DNA of 6,704 nt from Desulfuromonadaceae bacterium (GCA_003250235.1 QKGY01000381.1:1-6704), one strand, 5' to 3'. Numbered from the stretch's first letter, positions 1 to 5,656 are shown. The notes: a model not told the origin generated them from the sequence alone. Translations and numbers: made by a program.

Positions 1-1
1 T

Positions 2-616
2 CAAAAGGACCGGATGGACCATGTCCGCAAGGTCAAGAGCGACCTGGCACGGCTGGCCCTGACCGATTCGCTGACCAGTCTCTACAACCGGGCCTTTTTC
101 GACGTGACCCTGGATGCCGAAATCGCCCGCAGCGAACGTTCCGGCAAACCGTTTTCGCTCATGATGCTCGACCTCGATCATTTCAAGAAAGTCAACGACA
201 CCTTCGGCCACCAGGCCGGCGATGTCGTTCTGCAGGAGGTCGCCAAGTGCCTCGGCAAGACGGTGCGCCGCTCGGATACCCCCTGTCGCTACGGTGGCGA
301 AGAGTTCGCGCTGATCCTTCCCGAAACCAATGCGCCCCAGGCCTTCCAGCTTGCCAGTCGCATCCATAAGCGTCTGGCGTTACTCAACGAAAGCTACCGG
401 CTGCATGGTCATCGTGTCACCATCAGCATCGGCATCACCTGTGCGGCGGGGAACGTATCCATAACGGCCCAGGAACTGATCGAACAGGCGGACTGTGCCC
501 TGTATACCGCCAAACGCAAGGGGAGAAACCGTACGGAGATGTTTACCCGGGAAGACCCGATTCTCTCCATCCCCCACTACTATCCGGAGCTCCAATCGGA
601 ATACGCCTTCGCCTGA
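2..616 (+). CDS. GGDEF-domain diguanylate cyclase, C-terminal part (5' end outside window)
   Basis: This domain condenses two GTP into the second messenger cyclic di-GMP. The frame is open to the left edge (Gln-Lys-Asp-Arg before the ATG at 14), so the gene probably begins upstream with a sensory or receiver domain. Numbering from that ATG, the DSLTSLYNR start of the GGDEF fold is at residues 18-26, the metal-binding MLDLDHFKKVND stretch at 51-62, and the active-site loop GGEEF at 94-98. RRSD at 85-88 is an RxxD inhibitory site, five residues before the loop, so product feedback inhibition is likely. The C-terminal ADCALYTAKRKGRNR segment is also typical. An AAGGA four bases before the ATG at 14 leaves a stand-alone 200-residue protein possible, but the linker-like start argues for a longer protein. 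It converges on the PilZ gene and ends at a shared terminator. Domain assignment is secure; full architecture is unknown. Confidence 0.93.
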   Translation, partial: QKDRMDHVRKVKSDLARLALTDSLTSLYNRAFFDVTLDAEIARSERSGKPFSLMMLDLDHFKKVNDTFGHQAGDVVLQEVAKCLGKTVRRSDTPCRYGGEEFALILPETNAPQAFQLASRIHKRLALLNESYRLHGHRVTISIGITCAAGNVSITAQELIEQADCALYTAKRKGRNRTEMFTREDPILSIPHYYPELQSEYAFA

Positions 617-668
617 ACAGGATCGCCCACTCAAGATGACCGCCCCGATCGGTTTCTCAATCACAATT

Positions 669-700
669 AAAAAAGCCTTCGCAGATGCGAAGGCTTTTTT
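669..700. terminator. Bidirectional intrinsic terminator between convergent genes
   Basis: A perfect 15-bp inverted repeat has arms at 669-683 and 686-700 (core GCCTTCGCA / TGCGAAGGC), with six A on the left and six T on the right. Read from either strand it gives a GC-rich stem followed by a U-run, so it can stop both the GGDEF transcript and the long flagellar transcript ending with the PilZ gene. The realistic RNA loop is AGAT, closed by GC pairs. The rest of the 122-base gap (617-738) shows nothing else recognisable. Confidence 0.93.
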
Positions 701-738
701 GTCATAAAGCGTATTAACGGCTGCCGCCCCAAAGTTGC

Positions 739-1419
739 CTAATGTGCGGACCCCGCTATCTGGACCTTGAGACGCAGCTGTCTCCTCTGTTCCGCCAGGC
801 AGAAAGCGACAACCTTGTCCCGCTCGTCCACCTCGATATCTTCAAACTGCAACCCCATCTGGGAGCGGCCACTGAATGTACGGATCACGCGCATCACCCG
901 GCAGATGCAGGTGACCTTTTCGATCCTCGGTTCGGTCAGTTCGATTTCCATACGCAAACGGGTCTTGACGGGAAGACATTCCTTGACGGCAATACGTACC
1001 CCCCCGCCGCTGATGTCAATAACCGTTCCACCCGTCGTATCCCCCTTGGGAGCGCCTTTCTCGTCAATCGGCCAATATTTGACGGAAAAGCTCGCATCCA
1101 CCCGGAACCACTCGCGTTTCTGCTCATGACTGATCGACTCGGTCGCCATGAGCTTGATCTTCTCGTCGCCGAGGATCTCTTCAATAATACAGTTCAGGGA
1201 AAGGGTTCCCTCCCCGGTATCGAGGGAGAGGAGGCATTTCTGGGTTGTGTCGATTTGCGAGACGGGCAGTTGGTCAGCCACGAAGCTGGCTTCAACCAAG
1301 GGCTCCTTGATGACCTTGGCAACGCAATCAAGTTTCAGCCTCTCGCCCCCGTGAACGGGGACGTAGATGCGCACAACCTTATGCTCTCTGAGATGGGTCA
1401 AAAGGGTAAGGGAGGACAC
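739..1419 (-). CDS. PilZ-domain c-di-GMP-binding protein
   Basis: A probable c-di-GMP effector of about 226 residues in the YcgR-like arrangement: an N-terminal beta-rich domain (about residues 1-95) followed by a C-terminal PilZ domain (about 98-210). Both ligand-binding motifs are intact: RxxxR as R-E-W-F-R at 102-106, and DxSxxG as D-I-S-G-G-G at 135-140. The domain ends with the usual MGLQFEDI strand. The GTG at 1419 is chosen because AAGGA lies six bases before it; an in-frame TTG at 1440 would add seven residues but has no good ribosome binding site. It is the last gene of the fliD-fliS run, so it probably links c-di-GMP level to flagellar function (YcgR-type braking at the motor is the known precedent). 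A role in export or in another process cannot be excluded. Confidence 0.9.
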   Translation of the reverse strand: MSSLTLLTHLREHKVVRIYVPVHGGERLKLDCVAKVIKEPLVEASFVADQLPVSQIDTTQKCLLSLDTGEGTLSLNCIIEEILGDEKIKLMATESISHEQKREWFRVDASFSVKYWPIDEKGAPKGDTTGGTVIDISGGGVRIAVKECLPVKTRLRMEIELTEPRIEKVTCICRVMRVIRTFSGRSQMGLQFEDIEVDERDKVVAFCLAEQRRQLRLKVQIAGSAH

Positions 1420-1425
1420 GGTGGA

Positions 1426-1430
1426 TCCTT
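1426..1430 (-). promoter_or_regulatory. Ribosome binding site deciding the PilZ gene start
   Basis: AAGGA read on the minus strand, six bases before the GTG at 1419. The competing in-frame TTG at 1440 has only GGTAA directly before it. This favours the shorter protein. Confidence 0.65.
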
Positions 1431-1452
1431 GCTTTGTCAATTACCGGGACGG

Positions 1453-1884
1453 TCAGCAGGCTCCTTTCAGAACGCTGCCTTTGTGCTCACGGCCGCCGCG
1501 ATACCCCGACATAGCCGTCATCCCCCCCCGGATCTGCGATATATCTGCCGAAATGAGGCTCATCATGCCATGAATTTTCTCGGAAATCAACCGGTTCTGA
1601 GTCGCAACCTGTTCCAGCAACTGACGATGTTGCTGCAGCAGGCTTTGAACTCCTTCGGCCGTGGTTTTCTCCAGCGCATGGTGCAGAATCAGGTCACATT
1701 TCTGCGCATCGGCCTGCAGGGCCTTGAACCGGGCACCTAAATCCAGAATGATCCGGGCATCGCTCTGCATGCCGATATGAAGGAGTTCTTCGTTAAACAC
1801 GGAGATCTCCTCATAGCAGGCAATGGAGTCGAGAAGAGCCTTATGAAGATTCAGTTGAAGCTGATTCCGGTCGGCGGAATGCAT
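1453..1884 (-). CDS. Small helical protein, candidate flagellar export chaperone (FliT/FlgN-like)
   Basis: A 143-residue, almost wholly helical protein of unproven function. The ATG at 1884 is preferred because GGAGG lies five bases upstream; an in-frame TTG at 1911 has no such support. Residues 10-75 predict as amphipathic helices. Residues 80-118 (from SLLQQHRQLL to ISADISQI) form a long Leu/Gln-rich helix with heptad character. The tail from about 119 is Gly-rich and basic (IRGGMTAMSGYRGG). The QNRLI segment at 96-100 followed by a flexible Gly/Tyr tail resembles the C-terminal half of FlgN, while its place downstream of fliD and fliS is where FliT, the FliD chaperone, usually lies. It is 31 bases after the TPR gene and 33 before the PilZ start, clearly in the same transcript. 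The family call is inference from size, fold and context. Confidence 0.6.
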   Translation of the reverse strand: MHSADRNQLQLNLHKALLDSIACYEEISVFNEELLHIGMQSDARIILDLGARFKALQADAQKCDLILHHALEKTTAEGVQSLLQQHRQLLEQVATQNRLISEKIHGMMSLISADISQIRGGMTAMSGYRGGREHKGSVLKGAC

Positions 1885-1889
1885 TGTGG

Positions 1890-1894
1890 CCTCC
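1890..1894 (-). promoter_or_regulatory. Ribosome binding site deciding the start of the FliT/FlgN-like gene
   Basis: GGAGG on the minus strand, five bases before the ATG at 1884. It lies within the alternative longer reading that would start at the TTG at 1911, and it favours the internal ATG as the true start. Confidence 0.7.
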
Positions 1895-1915
1895 AGGGTA
1901 GAGTCGTGCAACGCG

Positions 1916-2380
1916 TCAGCAGCTTAAGCTGCCGAGTTCTGCCAGATAAGCCCGAACCGAGGCCTGGCTGTCGTCAAGAGCCAGAGAGTGTTCAAAGGCT
2001 TTTTTCACTTCGGCCAGATTGGCCAACTCAAGCCAGCACAGGGCCAGAGCATTCCAATGCTCCGGATTGTGCGACTCAACCTTCAGGGCCTCCTGGCGGA
2101 AGAACAATTCCCTCTTGTGGTTCCGGCCTTGTTTGTAGAACTCCGAGAGATTGCAGACGGCATTCAGATAATCACAGTCGACGGAATAGGCACGCAGAAA
2201 GAATTCTTCCGCGCAATCCATCTCCCCTTTCTGAAAATAAAGACAGCCCAGATTATTGAAAGCTTCTTTTCGGGAAGGGTTCATGTCGAGCACTTCCCGG
2301 AACATCTGGATGGCCAGATCGTAAGACCCTTGAGAGAAAAAAGATTCTCCTTTTTCCAGTAGCCTGTCTTCCATATTCAT
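1916..2380 (-). CDS. Four-repeat TPR protein in the fliD-fliS operon
   Basis: A 154-residue cytoplasmic protein made almost entirely of tetratricopeptide repeats of 34 residues, at about 5-36, 39-70, 73-104 (the most diverged) and 107-138. Repeats 1 and 2 show the pattern well: GESFFSQGSYDLAIQMF, and NNLGCLYFQKGEMDCAEEF. There is no signal peptide, membrane segment or catalytic motif, so it is presumably a protein-binding scaffold. Five cysteines (residues 46, 56, 69, 76 and 115), plus one at the very end, are notable for such a small protein. The ATG at 2380 has GAGGAG seven bases upstream. It lies 30 bases after fliS and 31 before the FliT/FlgN-like gene, which places it in the filament-assembly operon. 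A role as an accessory export chaperone or adaptor is inference; no named flagellar family is recognised. Confidence 0.85.
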   Translation of the reverse strand: MNMEDRLLEKGESFFSQGSYDLAIQMFREVLDMNPSRKEAFNNLGCLYFQKGEMDCAEEFFLRAYSVDCDYLNAVCNLSEFYKQGRNHKRELFFRQEALKVESHNPEHWNALALCWLELANLAEVKKAFEHSLALDDSQASVRAYLAELGSLSC

Positions 2381-2410
2381 GTGCGCACTCCTCGTTCCAC
2401 TCGGGTCGCG

Positions 2411-2860
2411 TTAGAGGGAAACGGAAAAAGACCGGGCTTCCCTCTCACCGCCTAGGCGCGCGGCAGCCGCCGACTCCTCAGCCTTCTCGCGGCGAACAAT
2501 CTCCACCGCCTCTCCCCAGGTTTCGCGCAAATCACTCAACAATTTGTCGACGATGGCCAGGGGCTGAGGATCATTCTTGACATTCGCCTTGACGAGTTCG
2601 CGGTTCATGTAGTCGTAAAGAGCGAACAGGTTATGGGCGATATCGCCGCCGACCTCGAAATCGAGGGTCGCGGAAAACTCGCTGATAATCGCCATGGCCT
2701 TGTTGATCATGGTGGCTTTGCGGCTGTAATTCCTGTCGGCGATCGCTTCCGAGGCCTGACGCACGAAGCGGATGGCCCCATCGTACAGCATAAGAAGGAT
2801 CTGCTCCCGCGAAGCTGTCGATACCAGGTTGTTCTGATATTGGTTCAGATAAGCATTCAT
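2411..2860 (-). CDS. fliS: Flagellar export chaperone FliS (flagellin chaperone)
   Basis: FliS binds the C-terminal disordered end of newly made flagellin, prevents premature polymerisation in the cytoplasm and hands it to the FlhA export gate. The 149-residue protein fits the family: the start NAYLNQYQ, the A-S-R-E-Q-ILLMLYDGAIRF helix (17-32), the LFALYDYMNRELVKAN helix (78-93) and the LLSDLRETW helix (107-115). The last 25 or so residues (KAEESAAAARLGG and after) are a charged, Ala-rich tail beyond the conserved four-helix core, somewhat longer than in many FliS proteins. The start ATG has GGAG six bases upstream. The gene begins only 14 bases after the fliD stop, so the two are very probably cotranscribed, as in most flagellated bacteria. 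Confidence 0.97.
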   Translation of the reverse strand: MNAYLNQYQNNLVSTASREQILLMLYDGAIRFVRQASEAIADRNYSRKATMINKAMAIISEFSATLDFEVGGDIAHNLFALYDYMNRELVKANVKNDPQPLAIVDKLLSDLRETWGEAVEIVRREKAEESAAAARLGGEREARSFSVSL

Positions 2861-2874
2861 AATGGACTCCGTGT

Positions 2875-4200
2875 TCAGCTCTGCGAACTAAATGAACTCA
2901 ACGCCTGAGACAGATACGTACTTTGCGAATTCAACGAGGCGACGAGATTCTCCATGGCGGTGTACTGGGCCCTAAGGCTCTTCTCCCGCTGCTCCATCCG
3001 CCCTTCAAGCCGGGTAATGTTAAGATCGATACGCCTCAGACTGCTGTCGGTCGTTTCCTGGCGGCTGGCCAGGATGCCGTTACTGCTGTCGGTAATCCCA
3101 TCCAGGTAGTTCTTGAACAGGGTACTGACACCATCGACGCCCGTTTCACCCGCCAGCAGCTTGGCCACACCGTCCAGATCATCACTGATGGCCTTGTCCA
3201 GCACCGTGCTGTCGACGGTCAGCGTCCCGTCGCGTTCGGTTTTCAACCCCAGCTGCGACAGCATGGTGAAGCTTCCCGATACGGGAATCGCCGTGAGCAG
3301 CATATCCTGCATCCGGCGTTTGACGCTGCGGAAGCTGGAGTCCTTGCCCCAGTCGGCGTCAGCCTGATCGGAAATAAACGTGAAGACATCGTTATAGGCC
3401 TTGACCAAGTCGTTGATCTTGGTCTTCACCGACTCCGTATCGACAGAAACGTTGATGCTGGTCTTTTCCCCCGTCGCGTTGACCTTGGTCAGATCCAGAG
3501 TGATGCCCGGGATGGCCTCGTCGAAGGTGTTGCTGTCACTCTTGATCTGGATATTATCCACCAGGATCGAGGCCTGCATGGCCGACTGGACATTGCTGAA
3601 GGTGGGCGCGGCGTAGGCCCCTGCGACCGTCTCGGTCGTGCTGACCGTGAAGCTGGTCGAGGCGTCATCCCCGGTAAGCACCATGCGATATCCCGTCACG
3701 CCGTCATTGATGATCGAGGCCGACACGCCGGTCGGGTTATCACCGCTGTTGGCCTCATTGATCTTGTCCACAAGACTGCTGAGGGAGTCCCCGTCATAGG
3801 CGATATCGACCCCGTTGATGGTGATCGTCCCCTGCCCGAACGAGGCTTCGGAGGAACTGGCATAGCCACCGCTGACATCCTTCTGCAACTGAGCCAGGTT
3901 CTGAACCTCGACCTGATAGCTGCCGGGACGGGCGGTGCCGGAGGCCGTCACACTGAAAAACTCATCGGTACCGGCTTTGGCCGAATAGGAGCGAACTTCG
4001 TCCTGGGTATCCAAGGCCTCAAATTTGCTGAGCAGCTTGGTCAATGAGCTGTCAAAGCTCTTGAACGCATTAAGACGGCTGTTCAGATAGCTCTGCTCTT
4101 GCTCCAGACGATCGATGGGCTGACGCTCGATTTCCATCAACGCATCGATGATGGAATTGGTATCCAGGCCTGTCGCCAGGCCTCCGAAGGTAATGGACAT
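2875..4200 (-). CDS. fliD: Flagellar filament cap protein FliD (HAP2)
   Basis: FliD forms the cap at the filament tip that folds incoming flagellin into place. The protein has 441 residues, a usual length. The N-terminal FliD_N region (about 2-105) carries the signature GLATGLDTNSIIDALM at 7-22 and a long helix to about residue 63. A beta-rich middle region follows, with the typical VDNIQIKSDSNTFDEAIPG stretch at 215-233. The C-terminal domain includes LSQLGLKTERDGTLTVD (314-330) and ends in a long coiled coil (about 385-440) whose last residues are rich in Ser and Gln, as expected of the D0 segment. The start is the ATG with AGGAGG five bases upstream. It begins 20 bases after flaG and ends 14 bases before fliS, forming a flaG-fliD-fliS block. 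Confidence 0.97.
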   Translation of the reverse strand: MSITFGGLATGLDTNSIIDALMEIERQPIDRLEQEQSYLNSRLNAFKSFDSSLTKLLSKFEALDTQDEVRSYSAKAGTDEFFSVTASGTARPGSYQVEVQNLAQLQKDVSGGYASSSEASFGQGTITINGVDIAYDGDSLSSLVDKINEANSGDNPTGVSASIINDGVTGYRMVLTGDDASTSFTVSTTETVAGAYAAPTFSNVQSAMQASILVDNIQIKSDSNTFDEAIPGITLDLTKVNATGEKTSINVSVDTESVKTKINDLVKAYNDVFTFISDQADADWGKDSSFRSVKRRMQDMLLTAIPVSGSFTMLSQLGLKTERDGTLTVDSTVLDKAISDDLDGVAKLLAGETGVDGVSTLFKNYLDGITDSSNGILASRQETTDSSLRRIDLNITRLEGRMEQREKSLRAQYTAMENLVASLNSQSTYLSQALSSFSSQS

Positions 4201-4220
4201 CTGGTCCTCCTGTCCCTCTG

Positions 4221-4565
4221 TCAGCTCGCCGCATCAACCAGGTTGCCGCGTAGCGCCTGGAGGTGCTTCACGTTGCCGAGGATCTCCTCGGGCGGGATCT
4301 GGCGAATCTCATCCCCGGTAGCCGGATCAACCAATCGGATGATCAGCTTCTGGGTCATATCGTCCATCTCAAAACGGACGCTGTAGGCGCCGTCCTGAGT
4401 CAATTCCTTGATTTTGTTCAGGACTTCTTCCGGCTGGATTTTGGAACCCTCGTTCGAACTCGGGGCAGAGTCCTGAGCCTTCTGGCGATCGAATTCAGAC
4501 CTGTCGACCGGTTCACGCTCCTTGAGCATGGTATTGCCATGGACCGCAATAGACTCGACTTTCAT
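4221..4565 (-). CDS. flaG: FlaG family flagellar protein
   Basis: FlaG proteins are small cytoplasmic or secreted proteins encoded beside fliD; loss of FlaG lengthens the filament in some bacteria (Campylobacter and Pseudomonas relatives), though the mechanism is unsettled. This 114-residue protein has a variable, polar N-terminus (about 1-42) and the conserved C-terminal half: VRFEMDDMTQKLIIRLVD (63-80), then the hallmark TGDEIRQIPPEEIL (83-96). The ATG at 4565 has GGAGGAGG five bases upstream. It starts after the fliC terminator and ends 20 bases before fliD. No separate promoter is evident in the 68-base gap after fliC, so expression may depend on readthrough past that terminator or on a promoter inside fliC. 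Confidence 0.93.
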   Translation of the reverse strand: MKVESIAVHGNTMLKEREPVDRSEFDRQKAQDSAPSSNEGSKIQPEEVLNKIKELTQDGAYSVRFEMDDMTQKLIIRLVDPATGDEIRQIPPEEILGNVKHLQALRGNLVDAAS

Positions 4566-4585
4566 TGCCGCCTCCTCCCCTCAGG

Positions 4586-4613
4586 AAAAAGGGGGGCCGG
4601 AAAACCGGCCCCC
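4586..4613 (-). terminator. Intrinsic terminator after fliC
   Basis: On the minus strand a 9-bp GC-only stem (GGGGGCCGG paired with CCGGCCCCC) closes a four-base loop (TTTT). It is followed by one C and then TTTTT at 4590-4586. It lies 21 bases after the fliC stop and directly before the flaG ribosome binding site, so it should end most fliC transcripts while letting a fraction continue into flaG-fliD-fliS. Confidence 0.9.
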
Positions 4614-4633
4614 GATCTCATACGGTTCTCTAA

Positions 4634-5452
4634 TTACCCGAGAAGGGAGAGAGCCAACTGAGGAGTCTGATTGGCCTGGGCCAGGATCGAAACCCCTGCC
4701 TGCTGCAGAATGTTGAACTTGGTCATGTTGGACGTTTCAGCCGCGATGTCCGCGTCCAGGATACGGGAGCGGGCGGAAGAGACGTTTTCAGACACGTTCT
4801 GCAGGTTGGCGATGGTGGACTCGAAACGGTTCTGTACCGCACCGAGGTCGCCACGGATGGTATCTACGCTGGCGATCGCATCGTCAATCGAGCTGATCGC
4901 GGCACTGGCGCCAGAGGCCGAGGTAACGGCCAGAGAGTCGATACCCAGAGTGGAAGCTGTTGCGCCGTCAACGCTGACCGAAATGGTCTGACCGGAGTTT
5001 GCACCGACCTGGAAGTTCTGGGCGGTGAAGGAACCATCGAGCAGCTTAGTGTTATTGAACTCGGTGTCGGTCGCGATACGATCGATTTCCGAGACCAGCT
5101 GCTGGAACTCGGCGTCCAGGGAAGCGCGGTCCGAGCTGGAGTTGGTGGCGTTGGCGGACTGAACGGACAGTTCACGCATACGCTGCAGGATGTTGGTGGT
5201 CTCCTGAAGAGCGCCTTCAGCCGTCTGAGCCAGAGAGATACCGTCGTTCGCGTTACGCGAAGCCTGGTTCAGACCGCGGATCTGAGCGGTCATACGGTCG
5301 GAAATAGCCAGACCGGCGGCGTCGTCCTTGGCGCTGTTGATACGCAGACCCGAAGACAGGCGCTGCATAGCGGTGTTCATGCCTTTGGACGTCGAGCTCA
5401 GATTGCGTTGTGCATTGAGAGAACCGATATTGCTGTTGATTACGAGTGCCAT
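4634..5452 (-). CDS. fliC: Flagellin, short form (filament subunit)
   Basis: This is the structural subunit of the flagellar filament, exported unfolded through the flagellar type III system with no cleaved signal. At 272 residues it is a minimal flagellin; enteric forms are about 500. The N-terminal D0/D1 region (1-140) is canonical: MALVINSNIGSLNAQRNL, RLSSGLRINSAKDDAAGLAI (31-50) and LQRMRELSVQ (89-98). The C-terminal D1/D0 region (about 195-272) is equally so: RSRILDADIAAETS (228-241) and the end NILQQAGVSILAQAN. Only about 55 residues (141-195) stand in for the variable D2/D3 domains. Of residues 153-188, 14 are Ser or Thr, a plausible surface for O-glycosylation by the enzymes encoded upstream. 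The ATG at 5452 has GGAGG eight bases before it. It has its own sigma-28-type promoter, a long leader and a terminator, as expected of a highly expressed late flagellar gene. Confidence 0.98.
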   Translation of the reverse strand: MALVINSNIGSLNAQRNLSSTSKGMNTAMQRLSSGLRINSAKDDAAGLAISDRMTAQIRGLNQASRNANDGISLAQTAEGALQETTNILQRMRELSVQSANATNSSSDRASLDAEFQQLVSEIDRIATDTEFNNTKLLDGSFTAQNFQVGANSGQTISVSVDGATASTLGIDSLAVTSASGASAAISSIDDAIASVDTIRGDLGAVQNRFESTIANLQNVSENVSSARSRILDADIAAETSNMTKFNILQQAGVSILAQANQTPQLALSLLG

Positions 5453-5482
5453 AACATTATCCTCCGTGATGTGTGTGTTTGC

Positions 5483-5496
5483 GGGCGTCCGTGCCC
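5483..5496 (-). promoter_or_regulatory. GGA hairpin near the fliC ribosome binding site (candidate CsrA site)
   Basis: On the minus strand GGGC and GCCC form a four-bp GC stem around the hexaloop ACGGAC, an exact ANGGAN loop, the preferred presentation for CsrA-family proteins. Its GGA lies 25 bases from the GGA in the ribosome binding site, within the range a CsrA dimer can bridge. Confidence 0.6.
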
Positions 5497-5550
5497 TGTT
5501 TAAAAGAATTTTGAAAAACCGTTTTCACCGTGAGACTGGGATTGTTCGTT

Positions 5551-5580
5551 GAAACGCCACCACCTCCTTTTGTGGATTTC
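5551..5580 (-). promoter_or_regulatory. Upstream leader hairpin carrying a near-perfect Shine-Dalgarno in its loop
   Basis: On the minus strand GAAA-T-CCAC pairs with GTGG-C-G-TTTC (nine pairs including one T-G wobble, with one bulged C), leaving an 11-base loop AAAAGGAGGTG. The loop holds AAGGAGGTG, which matches the complement of the 16S rRNA 3' end, and also an ANGGAN motif (AAGGAG). It is about 110 bases before the fliC start and no well-spaced start codon follows it. It could be a second CsrA site or a ribosome standby site. Confidence 0.55.
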
Positions 5581-5596
5581 TCCCGGCTTGGTGTTC

Positions 5597-5624
5597 TTAT
5601 CGACCCCTGCGTGTCGAGACTTTA
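5597..5624 (-). promoter_or_regulatory. Sigma-28 (FliA) type promoter for fliC
   Basis: On the minus strand TAAAG (-35; TAAA at 5624-5621) and GTCGATAA (-10; 5604-5597) match the enteric FliA consensus TAAA and GCCGATAA, the -10 at seven of eight positions. The spacer is 16 bases instead of the usual 15. Its place between the glycosyltransferase stop and the flagellin gene fits a late flagellar promoter. No sigma-54 type TGGC/TTGC pair was found in this gap. Confidence 0.75.
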
Positions 5625-5656
5625 GAAAATATTTATTCGGTTCAAAAAAAATTTTT
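5625..5656 (-). promoter_or_regulatory. A/T-rich tract upstream of the fliC promoter
   Basis: The plus strand has eight A (5644-5651) followed by five T (5652-5656), then a mostly A/T stretch runs up to the -35 box. A-tracts of this kind bend DNA and can act as an UP-like element. The minus-strand T-run directly follows the glycosyltransferase stop codon but has no convincing GC-rich stem before it, so it is at best a weak terminator for that gene. Confidence 0.4.

Larger units (their letters stand above)
5453..5590 (-). promoter_or_regulatory. Long structured 5' leader of fliC with candidate CsrA sites
   Basis: If transcription starts about seven bases after the promoter -10 box, the leader is near 138 bases, long for a flagellin gene with an ordinary ribosome binding site. 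It contains two hairpins with GGA in the loop (5551-5580 and 5483-5496), a weaker A/U hairpin at 5512-5527 (TGAAAA / TTTTCA), and ACGGAGGA at 5467-5460 overlapping the fliC ribosome binding site (GGAGG at 5465-5461). Multiple ANGGAN motifs with one on the ribosome binding site are the hallmark of CsrA/RsmA repression. The features are seen in the sequence; the regulator is inference. Confidence 0.6.

Noticed and set aside
1420..1440. The TTG start at 1440 for the PilZ protein
   Set aside because: It lacks a good ribosome binding site, while the GTG at 1419 has AAGGA at six bases.
742..1740. A 332-codon plus-strand open frame opposite the PilZ and FliT/FlgN-like genes
   Set aside because: It overlaps two well-supported minus-strand genes and their intergenic gap, shows no domain, and begins directly at the PilZ stop codon without a good ribosome binding site.
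2923..4047. A 374-codon plus-strand open frame opposite fliD
   Set aside because: It lies entirely antisense to a clear FliD. Its composition (many Gly, Arg, Val, Asp and Leu-Gln runs) is what the opposite strand of GC-rich coding DNA gives, and it shows no recognisable domain.
5421..5430. CCGATAT on the plus strand, resembling a sigma-28 -10 box
   Set aside because: It lies inside the conserved flagellin N-terminal coding sequence, no TAAA is found at the right distance, and the plus strand to its right carries no gene.
5525..5560. An eleven-codon leader peptide in the fliC leader
   Set aside because: The GTG start is only two bases from AGGAGG and the peptide shows no regulatory codon run. 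It is kept as a possibility in the findings but not annotated as a gene.
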